NCBI RefSeq assembly: GCF_002217435.1
Contig: NZ_MUHF01000002.1
Span: 127,450 to 191,449 of the forward strand
DNA from: Flavobacterium reichenbachii
Lineage (GTDB): Bacteria; Bacteroidota; Bacteroidia; Flavobacteriales; Flavobacteriaceae
DNA length: 64,000 nucleotides
Direction of reading: 5' to 3'
The position numbers were made by a program, and so were the translations under genes. Positions within the stretch are counted from its first letter, which is position 1. Every line of letters starts with the position of its first letter. This document shows, in pieces, positions 16,208-25,700 of this stretch. The notes below the pieces were generated by a model. It searched no databases and was not told where the DNA came from. It was given only the letters and a program-made list of their open reading frames with translations.

Positions 16208-16212
16208 TTTTT
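16187..16212 (+). terminator. hairpin terminator after the Thoeris genes
   Basis: Stem AAGCCACTC (16187-16195) pairs with GAGTGGCTT (16200-16208) around a 4-nt loop and runs into TTTTTT. It is the first strong terminator after thsA and probably ends the defence transcript. Confidence 0.75.
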
Positions 16213-16275
16213 GTTTACAGCATTTACCAAAAGTGAAATTATAGCTTTAAAACTTCTTAAATAAAAATCATTCTA

Positions 16276-16403
16276 TCAATTCCGATTCGCGCTATTAGCC
16301 TGCTGGATCATTTTAGGATCGGTTAGATTAAAACGATAAACGAAACTCAGTCGGTATCGGCCAGCGTTAGGAATGCTATTTTCTATAAAAAAAATAATCC
16401 GTG
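16276..16403 (-). pseudogene. decayed duplicate of the TonB receptor 3' end
   Basis: The minus strand encodes NSIPNAGRYRLSFVYRFN... to a stop, nearly identical to the last 40 residues of the intact receptor ending at 17885. A T tract is one base longer than in the intact gene (8 versus 7), which shifts the frame. Nucleotide similarity continues past the stop to about 16236 and stops abruptly at 16403. The sequence from 16404 to 16509 shows no feature. Confidence 0.8.
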
Positions 16404-16509
16404 ACAACTTAAAGAATTGTATGTACTGCTGCTATTAAAAAAATGTTACGCCCATTTTATTCCATATGGAGTAAAGAATGTTTTTGATGTAAACCTTTAT
16501 TGGCTTATC

Positions 16510-17565
16510 TTATTCGAGACCTGCAAACTTAAAGGGTTGAGTTACTTTAAAGTTGATTAAAGAGTCTCCGGAATAGTTTTCGTTATTTTCTAAACTGAGC
16601 TTTCTTGTTTTAGCCTTTTCACTAAAGTCTATTTTACTAAACTCTACCCATATTACATTTGGATTTAAAATATTATCGAAGTAATAAATAAGATTTTTTT
16701 GATCTGAAACGGTTCTCCATCTGGTCGAAGAAATATTAGGTTCGGTTGGAGAGGAAATTCCAAGTGGAACAGAGCAATTTCGAATAACGCTAAATACACT
16801 GGCGGTCGCTGCTCTTGTATTATCAGTTTTAGGAATAGCATCAATATAATAAGATGCTCTTGTGAATCTGTCGGCTGCTCTGTTGGTTCCGGGAAGCATA
16901 ACAGTACCGGGAATTTCTTTCCAATAGCTGTTTATTGCTAATTGCTCTTCAAAAATAGGAGAGTTTGTCATTACAACAAATTTTTTATCATGATGTATTA
17001 CTAATTTGCCCTTAATATATTCTAAGATAGCATTGTCTCCTGTGGGATCAGAAATAGACAGATGAACTGTTGCAAAAATATCTGTTCCAGGAATATGAGA
17101 AGAGACAACTGAAAAATCAATTTTTTTAAATGCATCTACTGCTTCTAATACTGTAGCAAAATTGTCAAGAGTATATTGCAGCCAAAGAGAAACTGTGAGA
17201 CCTTTCTTAGTCCCATTTTTTTCGAAATTAGGAAATTCTGACTCAGCCAGCCATAAAAGATTGCCAACCAAACCTTTTTCATTCATTCCGTCTGATGATG
17301 CTATATCCCAAGAGCTGGTTATAACACTTCCGTATTTAGATTTCCACTTTACAGAATTAATCCCAGCTTCACCATTTCTTTCGATTCCTCGGGGAAAAAT
17401 CCATAGATTGGCTGGAATATCTGTTTTCCAATCCATAGAACGTGCTGTCATAATCATTCCATTTAATCCTTTGTATACAACCCTTGTACAGGCAATTGTA
17501 TCCTGAGTTAGAATTACTGTAGTTAATAAAGCAAAAATTACAAAAATTTTGTTTTTTATTTTCAT
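16510..17565 (-). CDS. linear amide C-N hydrolase, choloylglycine hydrolase/penicillin V acylase family
   Basis: This 351-residue Ntn hydrolase has a signal peptide (about 1-25, MKIKNKIFVIFALLTTVI start) whose removal would expose C26, the N-terminal nucleophile, in the CTRVVYKG motif. The family marks TARSMDW (about 40-46) and WLQYTLDNFATVLEAV follow. Members hydrolyse bile-salt amides, penicillin V or acyl-homoserine lactones. The signal peptide favours a periplasmic or secreted enzyme, and in a non-gut flavobacterium an AHL or beta-lactam acylase role is more likely than bile-salt hydrolysis. It is flanked by duplicated sequence, so it may have been inserted here. Confidence 0.87.
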   Translation of the reverse strand: MKIKNKIFVIFALLTTVILTQDTIACTRVVYKGLNGMIMTARSMDWKTDIPANLWIFPRGIERNGEAGINSVKWKSKYGSVITSSWDIASSDGMNEKGLVGNLLWLAESEFPNFEKNGTKKGLTVSLWLQYTLDNFATVLEAVDAFKKIDFSVVSSHIPGTDIFATVHLSISDPTGDNAILEYIKGKLVIHHDKKFVVMTNSPIFEEQLAINSYWKEIPGTVMLPGTNRAADRFTRASYYIDAIPKTDNTRAATASVFSVIRNCSVPLGISSPTEPNISSTRWRTVSDQKNLIYYFDNILNPNVIWVEFSKIDFSEKAKTRKLSLENNENYSGDSLINFKVTQPFKFAGLE

Positions 17566-17884
17566 CGACGCCTCTTTTTAAATTAGATTATACTTCCGTA
17601 AAATCAATATATAGATTGTGTTTTCAAAAAAAATTAAGTAGATCTGTTATATATTAATTTTATGCTTACACGATTAATTTTCAGTATTTTATGTTATACT
17701 AAAGTACAAATTAAAATGATATATATACAATTATTCTTATAAAATTAATAAAATTGGCATTATTTATTAAAGTGATTATTTTACATTACAAAACATCCTC
17801 AAAGCAGTCGGCAAAAAGTTTCAAATTTTCCAGTAAAAGGTTTGTAAATTATAGCTTTAAAACTTCTTAAATAAAATTATTCTA
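17566..17884. other. 319-bp intergenic region with second copy of the gene-tail remnant
   Basis: This very AT-rich stretch lies upstream of the hydrolase. At 17786-17845 (minus strand) it holds the second tail remnant, TNLLLENLKLFADCFEDVL plus stop, fused directly to the sequence just beyond the TonB receptor stop. Compared with copy 1, about 75 bp containing the hairpin are missing between these parts. Confidence 0.6.
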
Positions 17885-20260
17885 TCAATTCCGATTGGCG
17901 CTATTAGCCTGCCGGATCATTTTAGGATCGGTTAAATTAAAACGATAAACGAAACTGAGTCGGTATCGGGCAGCGTTCGGAATACTATTTTCTGTAAAAA
18001 AATAATCCGTGCCTATTGTTGTACTTTTATTTTGGCGCAGGCCGAAGGCATTCGTTACATCGAATACTAAAGTCGCTTTGTCTTTTAAGAAAATTTTACT
18101 CAAACCAAAATCAATAGATTGCAGTGAATTGTTTATTGTTTGCGCATTACGCTGCTCCCCGCGAAAGTTGTAACGTCCCTGAAAACTGAATTTAGACGGC
18201 AGTTTAAGCTGCGTGTTCAAACGACAGGTAAAAGTTTCACCGTTATAGTCTAAAATTTCTCCCCTATAATTTCCTTTTTGCTCAAAACGATAAAAATTCA
18301 TTTCGGCATTTATCTGCAGCCATTTCAGCGGATTGTATAGTGTAGATAATTCTATGCCCGTGCGTATTTCATGATCGATATTGATGGGCGTTGCGAAAAA
18401 AATATCATTTTCGCGATAGGTAAAATCCTGAATGTATCCTTTCTCACGCTGATAATAAATAGAAGGATTCAACGTAAATTTATTCCAGGTTTTGAGAAAA
18501 GCCAGCTCAAAAACATCAGAATAAGACGGATTTAATTCTGGGTTGCCAATATATTGTGCGTTTAAATCGGTCAGTTCATTAAAAGGATATAAAGCGTATA
18601 ACGATGGACGGTTAATTCGTTTGCTGTAATTGAGCTGCAAAGTCGAAGCTTTAAATTTGTAACTCATATTAAGCGTTGGAAACAGTTTGTTGTACTCTTT
18701 ATCAGCGCTGTAGGTGTTTTTAAGATCGGTTATAGCAATTCGCGTCAGTTCTGTACGTAAACCTGCCATATAATTAAACCTCCCAATTTTGCTGCTAAAT
18801 TGTGCATATGCACTTGCAATAGTTTCTTTGTAATTTAGATTGTTATCAATATTTTGATAGATTTCCCAGTTGTTTTCTTTTTGTTGTTCTGCTAAAAAAT
18901 CACTTGTAACTTTTCTAATTTCCGTTTTGATTCCGAACTCCAATATTGAAATACTATCAATCGGCTGGATAAAATCGGTCTGAAGAAGCAAATCTTTGCT
19001 TTGACCGACTGAACTTGTTCGAATACCCGGATAATCGACAACCGCAGGCGCTAAACGCTTTGTAGAAAGATTCCAGTTTTTATCACTGTTCCACCAGTCG
19101 TACTGCACATCAACAGTCCATTTTTTGCCTGTTTTTTTAAAAGTTCGGGTATAATTAAATTCCAATTGATTATAATCTCGTTTTTCTAATGATTTTCCGT
19201 TTCGTTCTAAAATACTGTCCTGAACATTATTTACAGCATTTTTGTAATCGTACAGCAAATGTGTTTTATCATTATCATGCGTAGCATTCTTCAAAAAAGC
19301 GGCTGTTATAGTCTGCTTTTCGCTGATGAAAAAATCAGCACCAAAATAAAGCAGTTTACCATTGTCATGACGATCTTCATTCTGAACATGATTCATCAAG
19401 ACCGGCGATCCGTTATTGATGCTGGACTGGTTAGAAGTATAAAGTCCTACGTAATCAGAAGAACGAACGCTAAAATTTGAAAAGAGGCTAATTTTATCCG
19501 ATTTATAATTGATACTGGGATTAAAACGAGTATCATTTGGTGAACCGGCAACCAATCGAACCTGACCGCTAAAACCGCTTTTTTTGTTTTTCTTTAATAC
19601 AATATTAATGATTCCAGCCGAACCAGAAGCATCATATCGAGAGGATGGATTTGTAATTACTTCTATCCGCTCAATCTGATCAGCGGCAATCTGATCCAGT
19701 GCATTGTTTTGGGTAAGTCCGGACTGGCGTCCATTAATCAGCACCAAAACACTGCTATTCCCCCGAAGACTCACTGCTCCGGTTGGACTTACCGCTACAG
19801 ATGGCACTCCATTTAAGACGTCATGAGCAGAACCATTCTGCGAAAGCACATCCTTGCCCACCTCAAAGATTTTTTTATCCAGCTTTAAGCTGATATTTGG
19901 TTTTTCGCTATTAATTTCAATGGCATTCAGTTGTATCGCATCTGATTGTAAACGGATAATTCCAAGCTCCATTTTTTGTGAAGTTGAAGTAATTTCCAAA
20001 TTTTGAACAAAAGGCTGATACCCCATAAAACTAAAAGTCAGCGTCAATGGACCAACGGGCAAATTCTGTAGTTTAAAAATCCCGCGTTCATCTGTAATGG
20101 CGATAGTTATAGTTTGGAGAGCACTGTCTTTTGCTGTTACGGTTACATACGGCAGTGTTTCTTTGGTTGTATTATCCTGTATTTCGCCAGATATACTAGC
20201 TTGCTGTGCATTGGCCGCAAAGCAAAACAGGATAAGAAGGTTGGTTATTAGTGTTTTCAT
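17885..20260 (-). CDS. TonB-dependent receptor of the outer-membrane beta-barrel (OMP_b-brl_3) type
   Basis: This 791-residue protein has a signal peptide ending ANAQQ, an N-terminal carboxypeptidase-regulatory-like beta-sandwich (about 22-105, SISGEIQD...LPYVTVTAKD) and a plug domain (about 125-225, including GNSSVLVLINGRQSGL and IERIEVITNPSSRYDASGSAGIINIVLKK). The rest is a 22-strand-type barrel ending with an aromatic-rich C-terminus. These receptors import a ligand through the outer membrane using TonB energy. The substrate is unknown, and no SusD partner is adjacent. It is divergent from the LytS-type kinase, whose pair may regulate it. A decayed copy of its 3' end lies about 1.6 kb downstream. 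Confidence 0.9.
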   Translation of the reverse strand: MKTLITNLLILFCFAANAQQASISGEIQDNTTKETLPYVTVTAKDSALQTITIAITDERGIFKLQNLPVGPLTLTFSFMGYQPFVQNLEITSTSQKMELGIIRLQSDAIQLNAIEINSEKPNISLKLDKKIFEVGKDVLSQNGSAHDVLNGVPSVAVSPTGAVSLRGNSSVLVLINGRQSGLTQNNALDQIAADQIERIEVITNPSSRYDASGSAGIINIVLKKNKKSGFSGQVRLVAGSPNDTRFNPSINYKSDKISLFSNFSVRSSDYVGLYTSNQSSINNGSPVLMNHVQNEDRHDNGKLLYFGADFFISEKQTITAAFLKNATHDNDKTHLLYDYKNAVNNVQDSILERNGKSLEKRDYNQLEFNYTRTFKKTGKKWTVDVQYDWWNSDKNWNLSTKRLAPAVVDYPGIRTSSVGQSKDLLLQTDFIQPIDSISILEFGIKTEIRKVTSDFLAEQQKENNWEIYQNIDNNLNYKETIASAYAQFSSKIGRFNYMAGLRTELTRIAITDLKNTYSADKEYNKLFPTLNMSYKFKASTLQLNYSKRINRPSLYALYPFNELTDLNAQYIGNPELNPSYSDVFELAFLKTWNKFTLNPSIYYQREKGYIQDFTYRENDIFFATPINIDHEIRTGIELSTLYNPLKWLQINAEMNFYRFEQKGNYRGEILDYNGETFTCRLNTQLKLPSKFSFQGRYNFRGEQRNAQTINNSLQSIDFGLSKIFLKDKATLVFDVTNAFGLRQNKSTTIGTDYFFTENSIPNAARYRLSFVYRFNLTDPKMIRQANSANRN

Positions 20261-20369
20261 ACTGCAAGATTAGCAGATAAAAAACAACGCTGTTCTATAA
20301 AACATGTCAACGGCTCTAAGAGCTTTTGAAATGCATTTCTTCATTCGATATTTATCTTATCTTTATCTC

Positions 20370-22013
20370 ATGTATCGGTTTTTACTTTTTATCGCTTTTT
20401 TGCTGCTCTTGTTTACATCATGTAAACAGGATATCGATTATTCAGAATCTAAGCCCGAATATTGGACAGGCAAAGGAACGCCGCTAGAATATCCTGGGAA
20501 AATAGGAGATTCGGCTTTTCATGCAAAGCTGGGTTTAAAACTGCTGAAACGCAACAAATCTGAACCTTTGGGCTTGCAGGTGAATGGTTTTGGAGCTTTT
20601 AAAGTATATTGGGATGGAGTTTATTTAGGTACAAATGGCCGAATGGCAGGATCAGGTCAACCCGAAATTCCTGGAACCGAAACGACCTATTACCAAATAC
20701 CTGAGAAATTTTCCAATTTAGGCGAACATGTTGTTACAGTAGTCGGAACACAATCTGAATTGAGAGATTCTTATCGAGGCATTGATATTAAACCCGAAAG
20801 TTACCTCAGAATGCTTCGTTTTCCGCTTATCATCATGTCTTTTATGAATCTGATGGCAGGCGCTTTTCTTATTGCGGCAATTTATTATTTTTTCCTGTAC
20901 CTCAATAGCAGTCATCGTCAGGCAGCTGTTTTGCTTTTTGGAATAATATGCCTGCTTTTCTTTATCCTGCTGATTATGGAATATGTAAAGTTTTATATCG
21001 ACATTCCATACACACAATTTTACACGAGATTAGAAATCGTCGGCTGGCTTACTTTTGCTATTTCAATGCTTGTTCCGTGGTATTTTATGCTGCAATTTGG
21101 CTTCGAAAAAAAGCGGTTGATTTTACTGCTTTTATTCGTAACTCTTATTGCTATTTACATTTTAAATTATCATCATTATGACATTACCGCCATGCGTTTT
21201 AGTTATGCTATGTGGTTTGCGGCTTTGGTAATTGCAGCTAGCGCGGTATTTAGAAAAATTAAAGGCGGATTAATCGTTTTGGCAGGTTTGCTGGCAAGTG
21301 CAATTGTAAATTACTTTCTGGTGTATGATTTTGGATTGTTTATCACTTTTACCATCATTGTACTTTCTATGCTTTACCTGCATACCATTCGTACCAAAGC
21401 AATAGAAGAAGCTCACGATGCATCGCTGCTTTTGTCATCACGACTGCAGCTGGAACTGCTCAAGAAAAATATTCAGCCGCATTTTCTTCGCAATACATTA
21501 ACCTCATTAATTGATTGGGTAGAAGAATCACCACAGCAGGGAGTCGTATTTATTCGCGCGCTGGCAGACGAGTTTGATATTATGAATTCTATTTCTGAAG
21601 TTACACTTATTCCCATTAGACAAGAAATAGAATTATGCCGAAAGCATCTGGAAGTTATGTCTTTCCGAAAAGAGGTCTGCTACGATTGGCAGGAAAATAA
21701 TATTGAGGAAAATGAAAGTATTCCGCCCGCCATTCTGCATACAATTATAGAAAACGGAATCACTCACAGTCTTACTCCGTCTGAAGGTTGTATTTGTTTT
21801 AGTTTGAATTTTAGAAAGGAAGTCACTTATAAAGAATATACGCTGCTTACTAAAGCAAAAAACCGCCAGACAAGAAAAGACAGAAGCACGGGAACAGGTT
21901 TTAAATATATCAAAGCCAGATTGAACGAAAGTTATGGCGATAATTGGCATTTTGAATCGCACGCAGTCGAACAGGGCTGGCTGACTATTATTAAAATTTT
22001 TGATAAAAAATGA
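20370..22013 (+). CDS. LytS-type sensor histidine kinase with lipoprotein-like N-terminus
   Basis: From ATG 20370 the protein has 547 residues and opens with MYRFLLFIAFLLLLFTSCKQ, a lipoprotein signal with lipobox cysteine C18. A periplasmic sensing domain (about 25-145) follows, then seven closely spaced membrane helices (about 150-355) and a coiled segment. The His_kinase domain has the phosphoacceptor in NIQPHFLRNTL (about 390), and a reduced ATPase domain holds IIENGITHSL and GTGFKYIKARL. In-frame starts up to 20304 exist, but the lipobox supports this one. The layout resembles 7TMR-DISM sensors. Its stop overlaps the next gene by 4 nt, so kinase and regulator are coupled. Confidence 0.87.
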   Translation: MYRFLLFIAFLLLLFTSCKQDIDYSESKPEYWTGKGTPLEYPGKIGDSAFHAKLGLKLLKRNKSEPLGLQVNGFGAFKVYWDGVYLGTNGRMAGSGQPEIPGTETTYYQIPEKFSNLGEHVVTVVGTQSELRDSYRGIDIKPESYLRMLRFPLIIMSFMNLMAGAFLIAAIYYFFLYLNSSHRQAAVLLFGIICLLFFILLIMEYVKFYIDIPYTQFYTRLEIVGWLTFAISMLVPWYFMLQFGFEKKRLILLLLFVTLIAIYILNYHHYDITAMRFSYAMWFAALVIAASAVFRKIKGGLIVLAGLLASAIVNYFLVYDFGLFITFTIIVLSMLYLHTIRTKAIEEAHDASLLLSSRLQLELLKKNIQPHFLRNTLTSLIDWVEESPQQGVVFIRALADEFDIMNSISEVTLIPIRQEIELCRKHLEVMSFRKEVCYDWQENNIEENESIPPAILHTIIENGITHSLTPSEGCICFSLNFRKEVTYKEYTLLTKAKNRQTRKDRSTGTGFKYIKARLNESYGDNWHFESHAVEQGWLTIIKIFDKK

Positions 22014-22705
22014 AGATTCTAATTATTGAAGACGAGGCGCGAATTGCCAAACGAATCGAAAGAATGACTCGGGATTTTTTTGATAAAGAAGCTCAGATTT
22101 TACTTTGCGATTCGGTAGAAAATGGATCAAATGCTATTGAAAGTCAGCCAATAGATCTTTTGCTGCTGGATTTGAATTTGAATGGTGAAGATGGTTTTGA
22201 TGTGCTGCAGTCTGTTGTGGCAAAATCTTTTCAAACTATCATTATTTCGGCTTACACAGAGAAAGCAATTACAGCATTTGCTTATGGAGTACTGGATTTT
22301 GTTCCCAAACCGTTTGATGTAATCAGGCTGTCACAAGCCTTTGAGCGTTTTACAAAACCAGAAAAACAATCGGGTCGGGATCTTCAGTTTTTAGCTGTAA
22401 AAAAAGCAAAAGTTATTAAACTTATAGATATTAAAGACATCAGATATATTAAGGGCGCGGGAATTTATACCGAATTGCATTTATCTGACGGGCGTATGGA
22501 ACTTCATGATAAATCTCTCGAATCTCTCGAAAAACTATTACCTCCAAGTTTCGAGCGAATCCATAAATCCTATATTCTTTGCTGGTATGAAGCAGATAAG
22601 CTTGTTGTAGAAGCTGGAGGAAAATATAGTATGCTGCTTAAAAATGCCGAATTACTGCCAGTAGGCCGTTCTAAATACAAAGAATTACGGCATAAAATGA
22701 TCTGA
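22010..22705 (+). CDS. LytTR-family response regulator
   Basis: This 231-residue protein has a receiver domain (about 1-120) with the acidic pair E7-D8, phosphoacceptor D54 in LLLLDLNLNGEDG and the conserved Lys in DFVPKPFD. A LytTR DNA-binding domain (about 128-228) follows, with IRYIKGAGIYTELHLSDG, FERIHKSYI and LLPVGRSKYKEL. The ATGA overlap with the kinase stop codon shows translational coupling. LytTR regulators bind direct repeats upstream of targets. Likely targets are the divergent TonB receptor or the downstream regulator, but no repeat pair was confirmed. Confidence 0.92.
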   Translation: MKILIIEDEARIAKRIERMTRDFFDKEAQILLCDSVENGSNAIESQPIDLLLLDLNLNGEDGFDVLQSVVAKSFQTIIISAYTEKAITAFAYGVLDFVPKPFDVIRLSQAFERFTKPEKQSGRDLQFLAVKKAKVIKLIDIKDIRYIKGAGIYTELHLSDGRMELHDKSLESLEKLLPPSFERIHKSYILCWYEADKLVVEAGGKYSMLLKNAELLPVGRSKYKELRHKMI

Positions 22706-22787
22706 TTGAATAATCACTTTTAACTTAACATACAATTTATGTTCAAGTAAACTTCCTATTGTATCCTTGCTGGTTAAAAGCAAACAA

Positions 22788-25700
22788 ATGGTTACAAGGT
22801 TATTTATAGTATGTTTTATTACACTACAGTCGTTTGGACAGCAAATAAAGTTCGAGAATTTTACTACTAATCAAGGACTATCAAATAATTCGGTAATTGA
22901 TATTGAAAATGATAAAGACGGCGGACTTTGGGTTGCTACCTGGGATGGATTAAATTATTATGATGGTCATAACTTTAAGAGCTTTAAACACAATCCTAAT
23001 GATCCTAAATCAATATCGAGTAATTATATCATTAAATTAAAAAAGGATAATGATGGATTTATCTGGCTGATTAGCAAAGAGGGTGATATAAATAAATATA
23101 TTGGAAATGGTAAATTTGTTTCATTTAAGTTTAAAAGTATTCCAAAAAATATTCTTCTTTCTGAAAAAGGGGATATCATTGTGCAAACCACTGCTGCTTA
23201 TTACGAATTTAAAAATGGAGCTTTTGTAGAAGTACCTTACAATGCTGTAAAAAAAACAAATCTCAATAACCTTAAAAATATACTGCTCCGGGAATATCCT
23301 AAACTTGTTATCAATGATGTTTTAAAAGATAAATTAGGAAATATTTGGTACGCTACTCAAAAGGACGGAATATATATTATTTCTGCAAATGCAGGCAAAA
23401 ATACGATTGCACATTTTACTTCTGATTTATACTTACCTTATTCTTTTAATAGTAATGAGATAGAAACGCTGCACGAAGACGATTTTGGAAACATTTGGCT
23501 GGGACAAAAAGACGGCGGTTTGAGTATGGCGTACGCGGGTTCAGAAAGAATTAATACTATTGTGCCGCATCCTGTAAAATATCCTAATTTACCGACTGAA
23601 ACAATTCGGGCTATTACGAAAGATTCAAATGGAAAAATCTGGCTTGGATATTATACAAATGGAATTTATTATTATAATGAAAATAGTCATTCCTACCAAA
23701 AATTCAGAATAAGTGAAGCCGCTTCAAATTCGGATTGGGAAAGAGTCCGGAATTTATTTACGGCTAGTGACGGAACGATTTGGGTAGGAACTTACAAAGG
23801 AATTATACGGATTTCCGGAGGTAAATATACTTGTTATGAGGCTGGAAAAATTGAGGAATTACCCAATAACAGATCCTATTCTATTTGTGAAGATGAAAAT
23901 AAAATACTTTGGATAGGGTGTTGGGGAGGTGTAGCCAAATTTAATCTGGCCGCTGAAAAATTTGAGAGTTTTAAAGGACAAAAAGCACTCAGCAAATACA
24001 ACGTCAGATGTGTAAAAAAAGACAAGCAGAATTTGATTTTAGCCACCGAAAGCGATGGTGTTGTAAACCTTAATCTGGAGACTAATGCTATAAATCAAAT
24101 TTCAAAACAAAAAGGTATTTTAGGCAATAGTATTTATTCTGTACTTATTGACAAAGCCACTGAAAATTATTGGATTGCTTCTTTGGGAGGAGTCAGTATT
24201 TATAATAAAAAAAAGGGCTTGGTTAAAAATATTACAGAAGCAGATGGTCTTCCTAGTCATATGGTTTATGGTCTTATCGATAACGGAGATAAAGTCTGGA
24301 TTAGTACCACAAAAGGAATTGCATCTATTGCTAAAAATAATTTTAAGATCACCACTTTTAATCCAGATCACGGATGGCAGGCAACAGAATTTTCAGAAGG
24401 AGCTTATTATCAGGATACAAAAGGAATTTTGTTTTTTGGTGGTATAAACGGGCTTAATTACTTCAATCCTAATAACATTCAGGCGATTCAATGCAGTGGA
24501 AAAATCAAATTAGCTGTAGATGGAAAAGAGAATTATCTGCCTGTAATAGAAAAGAGTTTCACTGATAATGAATTAGAAATTGAAATAATTCCGATTGTAT
24601 TTCCAAAAAACAATAACTCTGATATTTATTATAAGTTAGAAGGAAGAGATAAAAATTGGATTTTATTAAAAGATACTCAAAAAATAGAATACTCCAATTT
24701 ATCTTCAGGAGATTATAATTTTCTAATTAAACAGGGAGAAAACGGACTTGCGAAACCTGTATTTTTTACGCTTCATATCAGTAAAGCGTTTTATGAGACA
24801 ATTTTATTTTACATTTTATTTTCGGTTTTAATACTAATCGGCTGTATGCTCTTGATTTATTTTAAAAATAAAAGTGCAGCAGCAAAACAAGATTATCTGG
24901 AGGAAAAGATACGAAATCGTACTGCTGTGATTGAAAATCAGAAAAAAGATCTGGAAGCAATTAATAAAGAACTGGATGAAAAGAACAAGAAAATAATAGA
25001 GCAGAAAGAAAAACTTTTAGAGCTGCACAGTAATCTCAAAAATGAAAATTTTGAAATAGAAAAATTCAAAGCATTTATGCTGGCAGAATTTCAGGATCCT
25101 ATCGCTAAGATTATTAAAATTTCAAGTGCGCACAAAAAAGATAACGAAGTGCAGCGGGATTTACTTTTAGAATCGGGTAAACTGGCAAATCTCATTTCGA
25201 GCTGGAATTATTTAAGTTATGTTAAGGATATCGGTTCTTTGAAAAAATCTGCAGTTAATTTGTTTCCTATTTTAAAGAATAGTATTGAAAAATTAAAAAA
25301 AGACCTGCAGCGCAATCAGGTAAATTTAAACTGCGAAATTGACAATGCGGTCAATTTTGTGGCCATCGATGTATTAAGATTAAAATTACTGCTGCAGTAT
25401 TTTTTCAATGATATCAGTAAATATTCTGAGGTAGAGAGTACTTTAAATATCGAAATAGGTTATGAAAATGATTACTTAGTTGTAACTGTAGTTTCAGACA
25501 GCGTGATCTTAAAAAACAATTGGTACAATATTTTACATTACAGTCCTTATTTTAAAGCTTTACAAGTATTGCTGGAAGATTTAAACGGTGAATTTTCTGA
25601 TAGTTCAGAAGATGAGTTTAAGAGCACTTTACGAATTCCGTTAGAATTTGCCAGCGAAAATTTAAAAATTAAAGAAACAATTTCTTGGAAGCATTTTAAC

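Noticed and set aside
16020-16244. 74-codon plus-strand open frame after thsA
   Set aside because: It runs through the terminator hairpin and lies antisense to the duplicated gene tail; composition is not protein-like.
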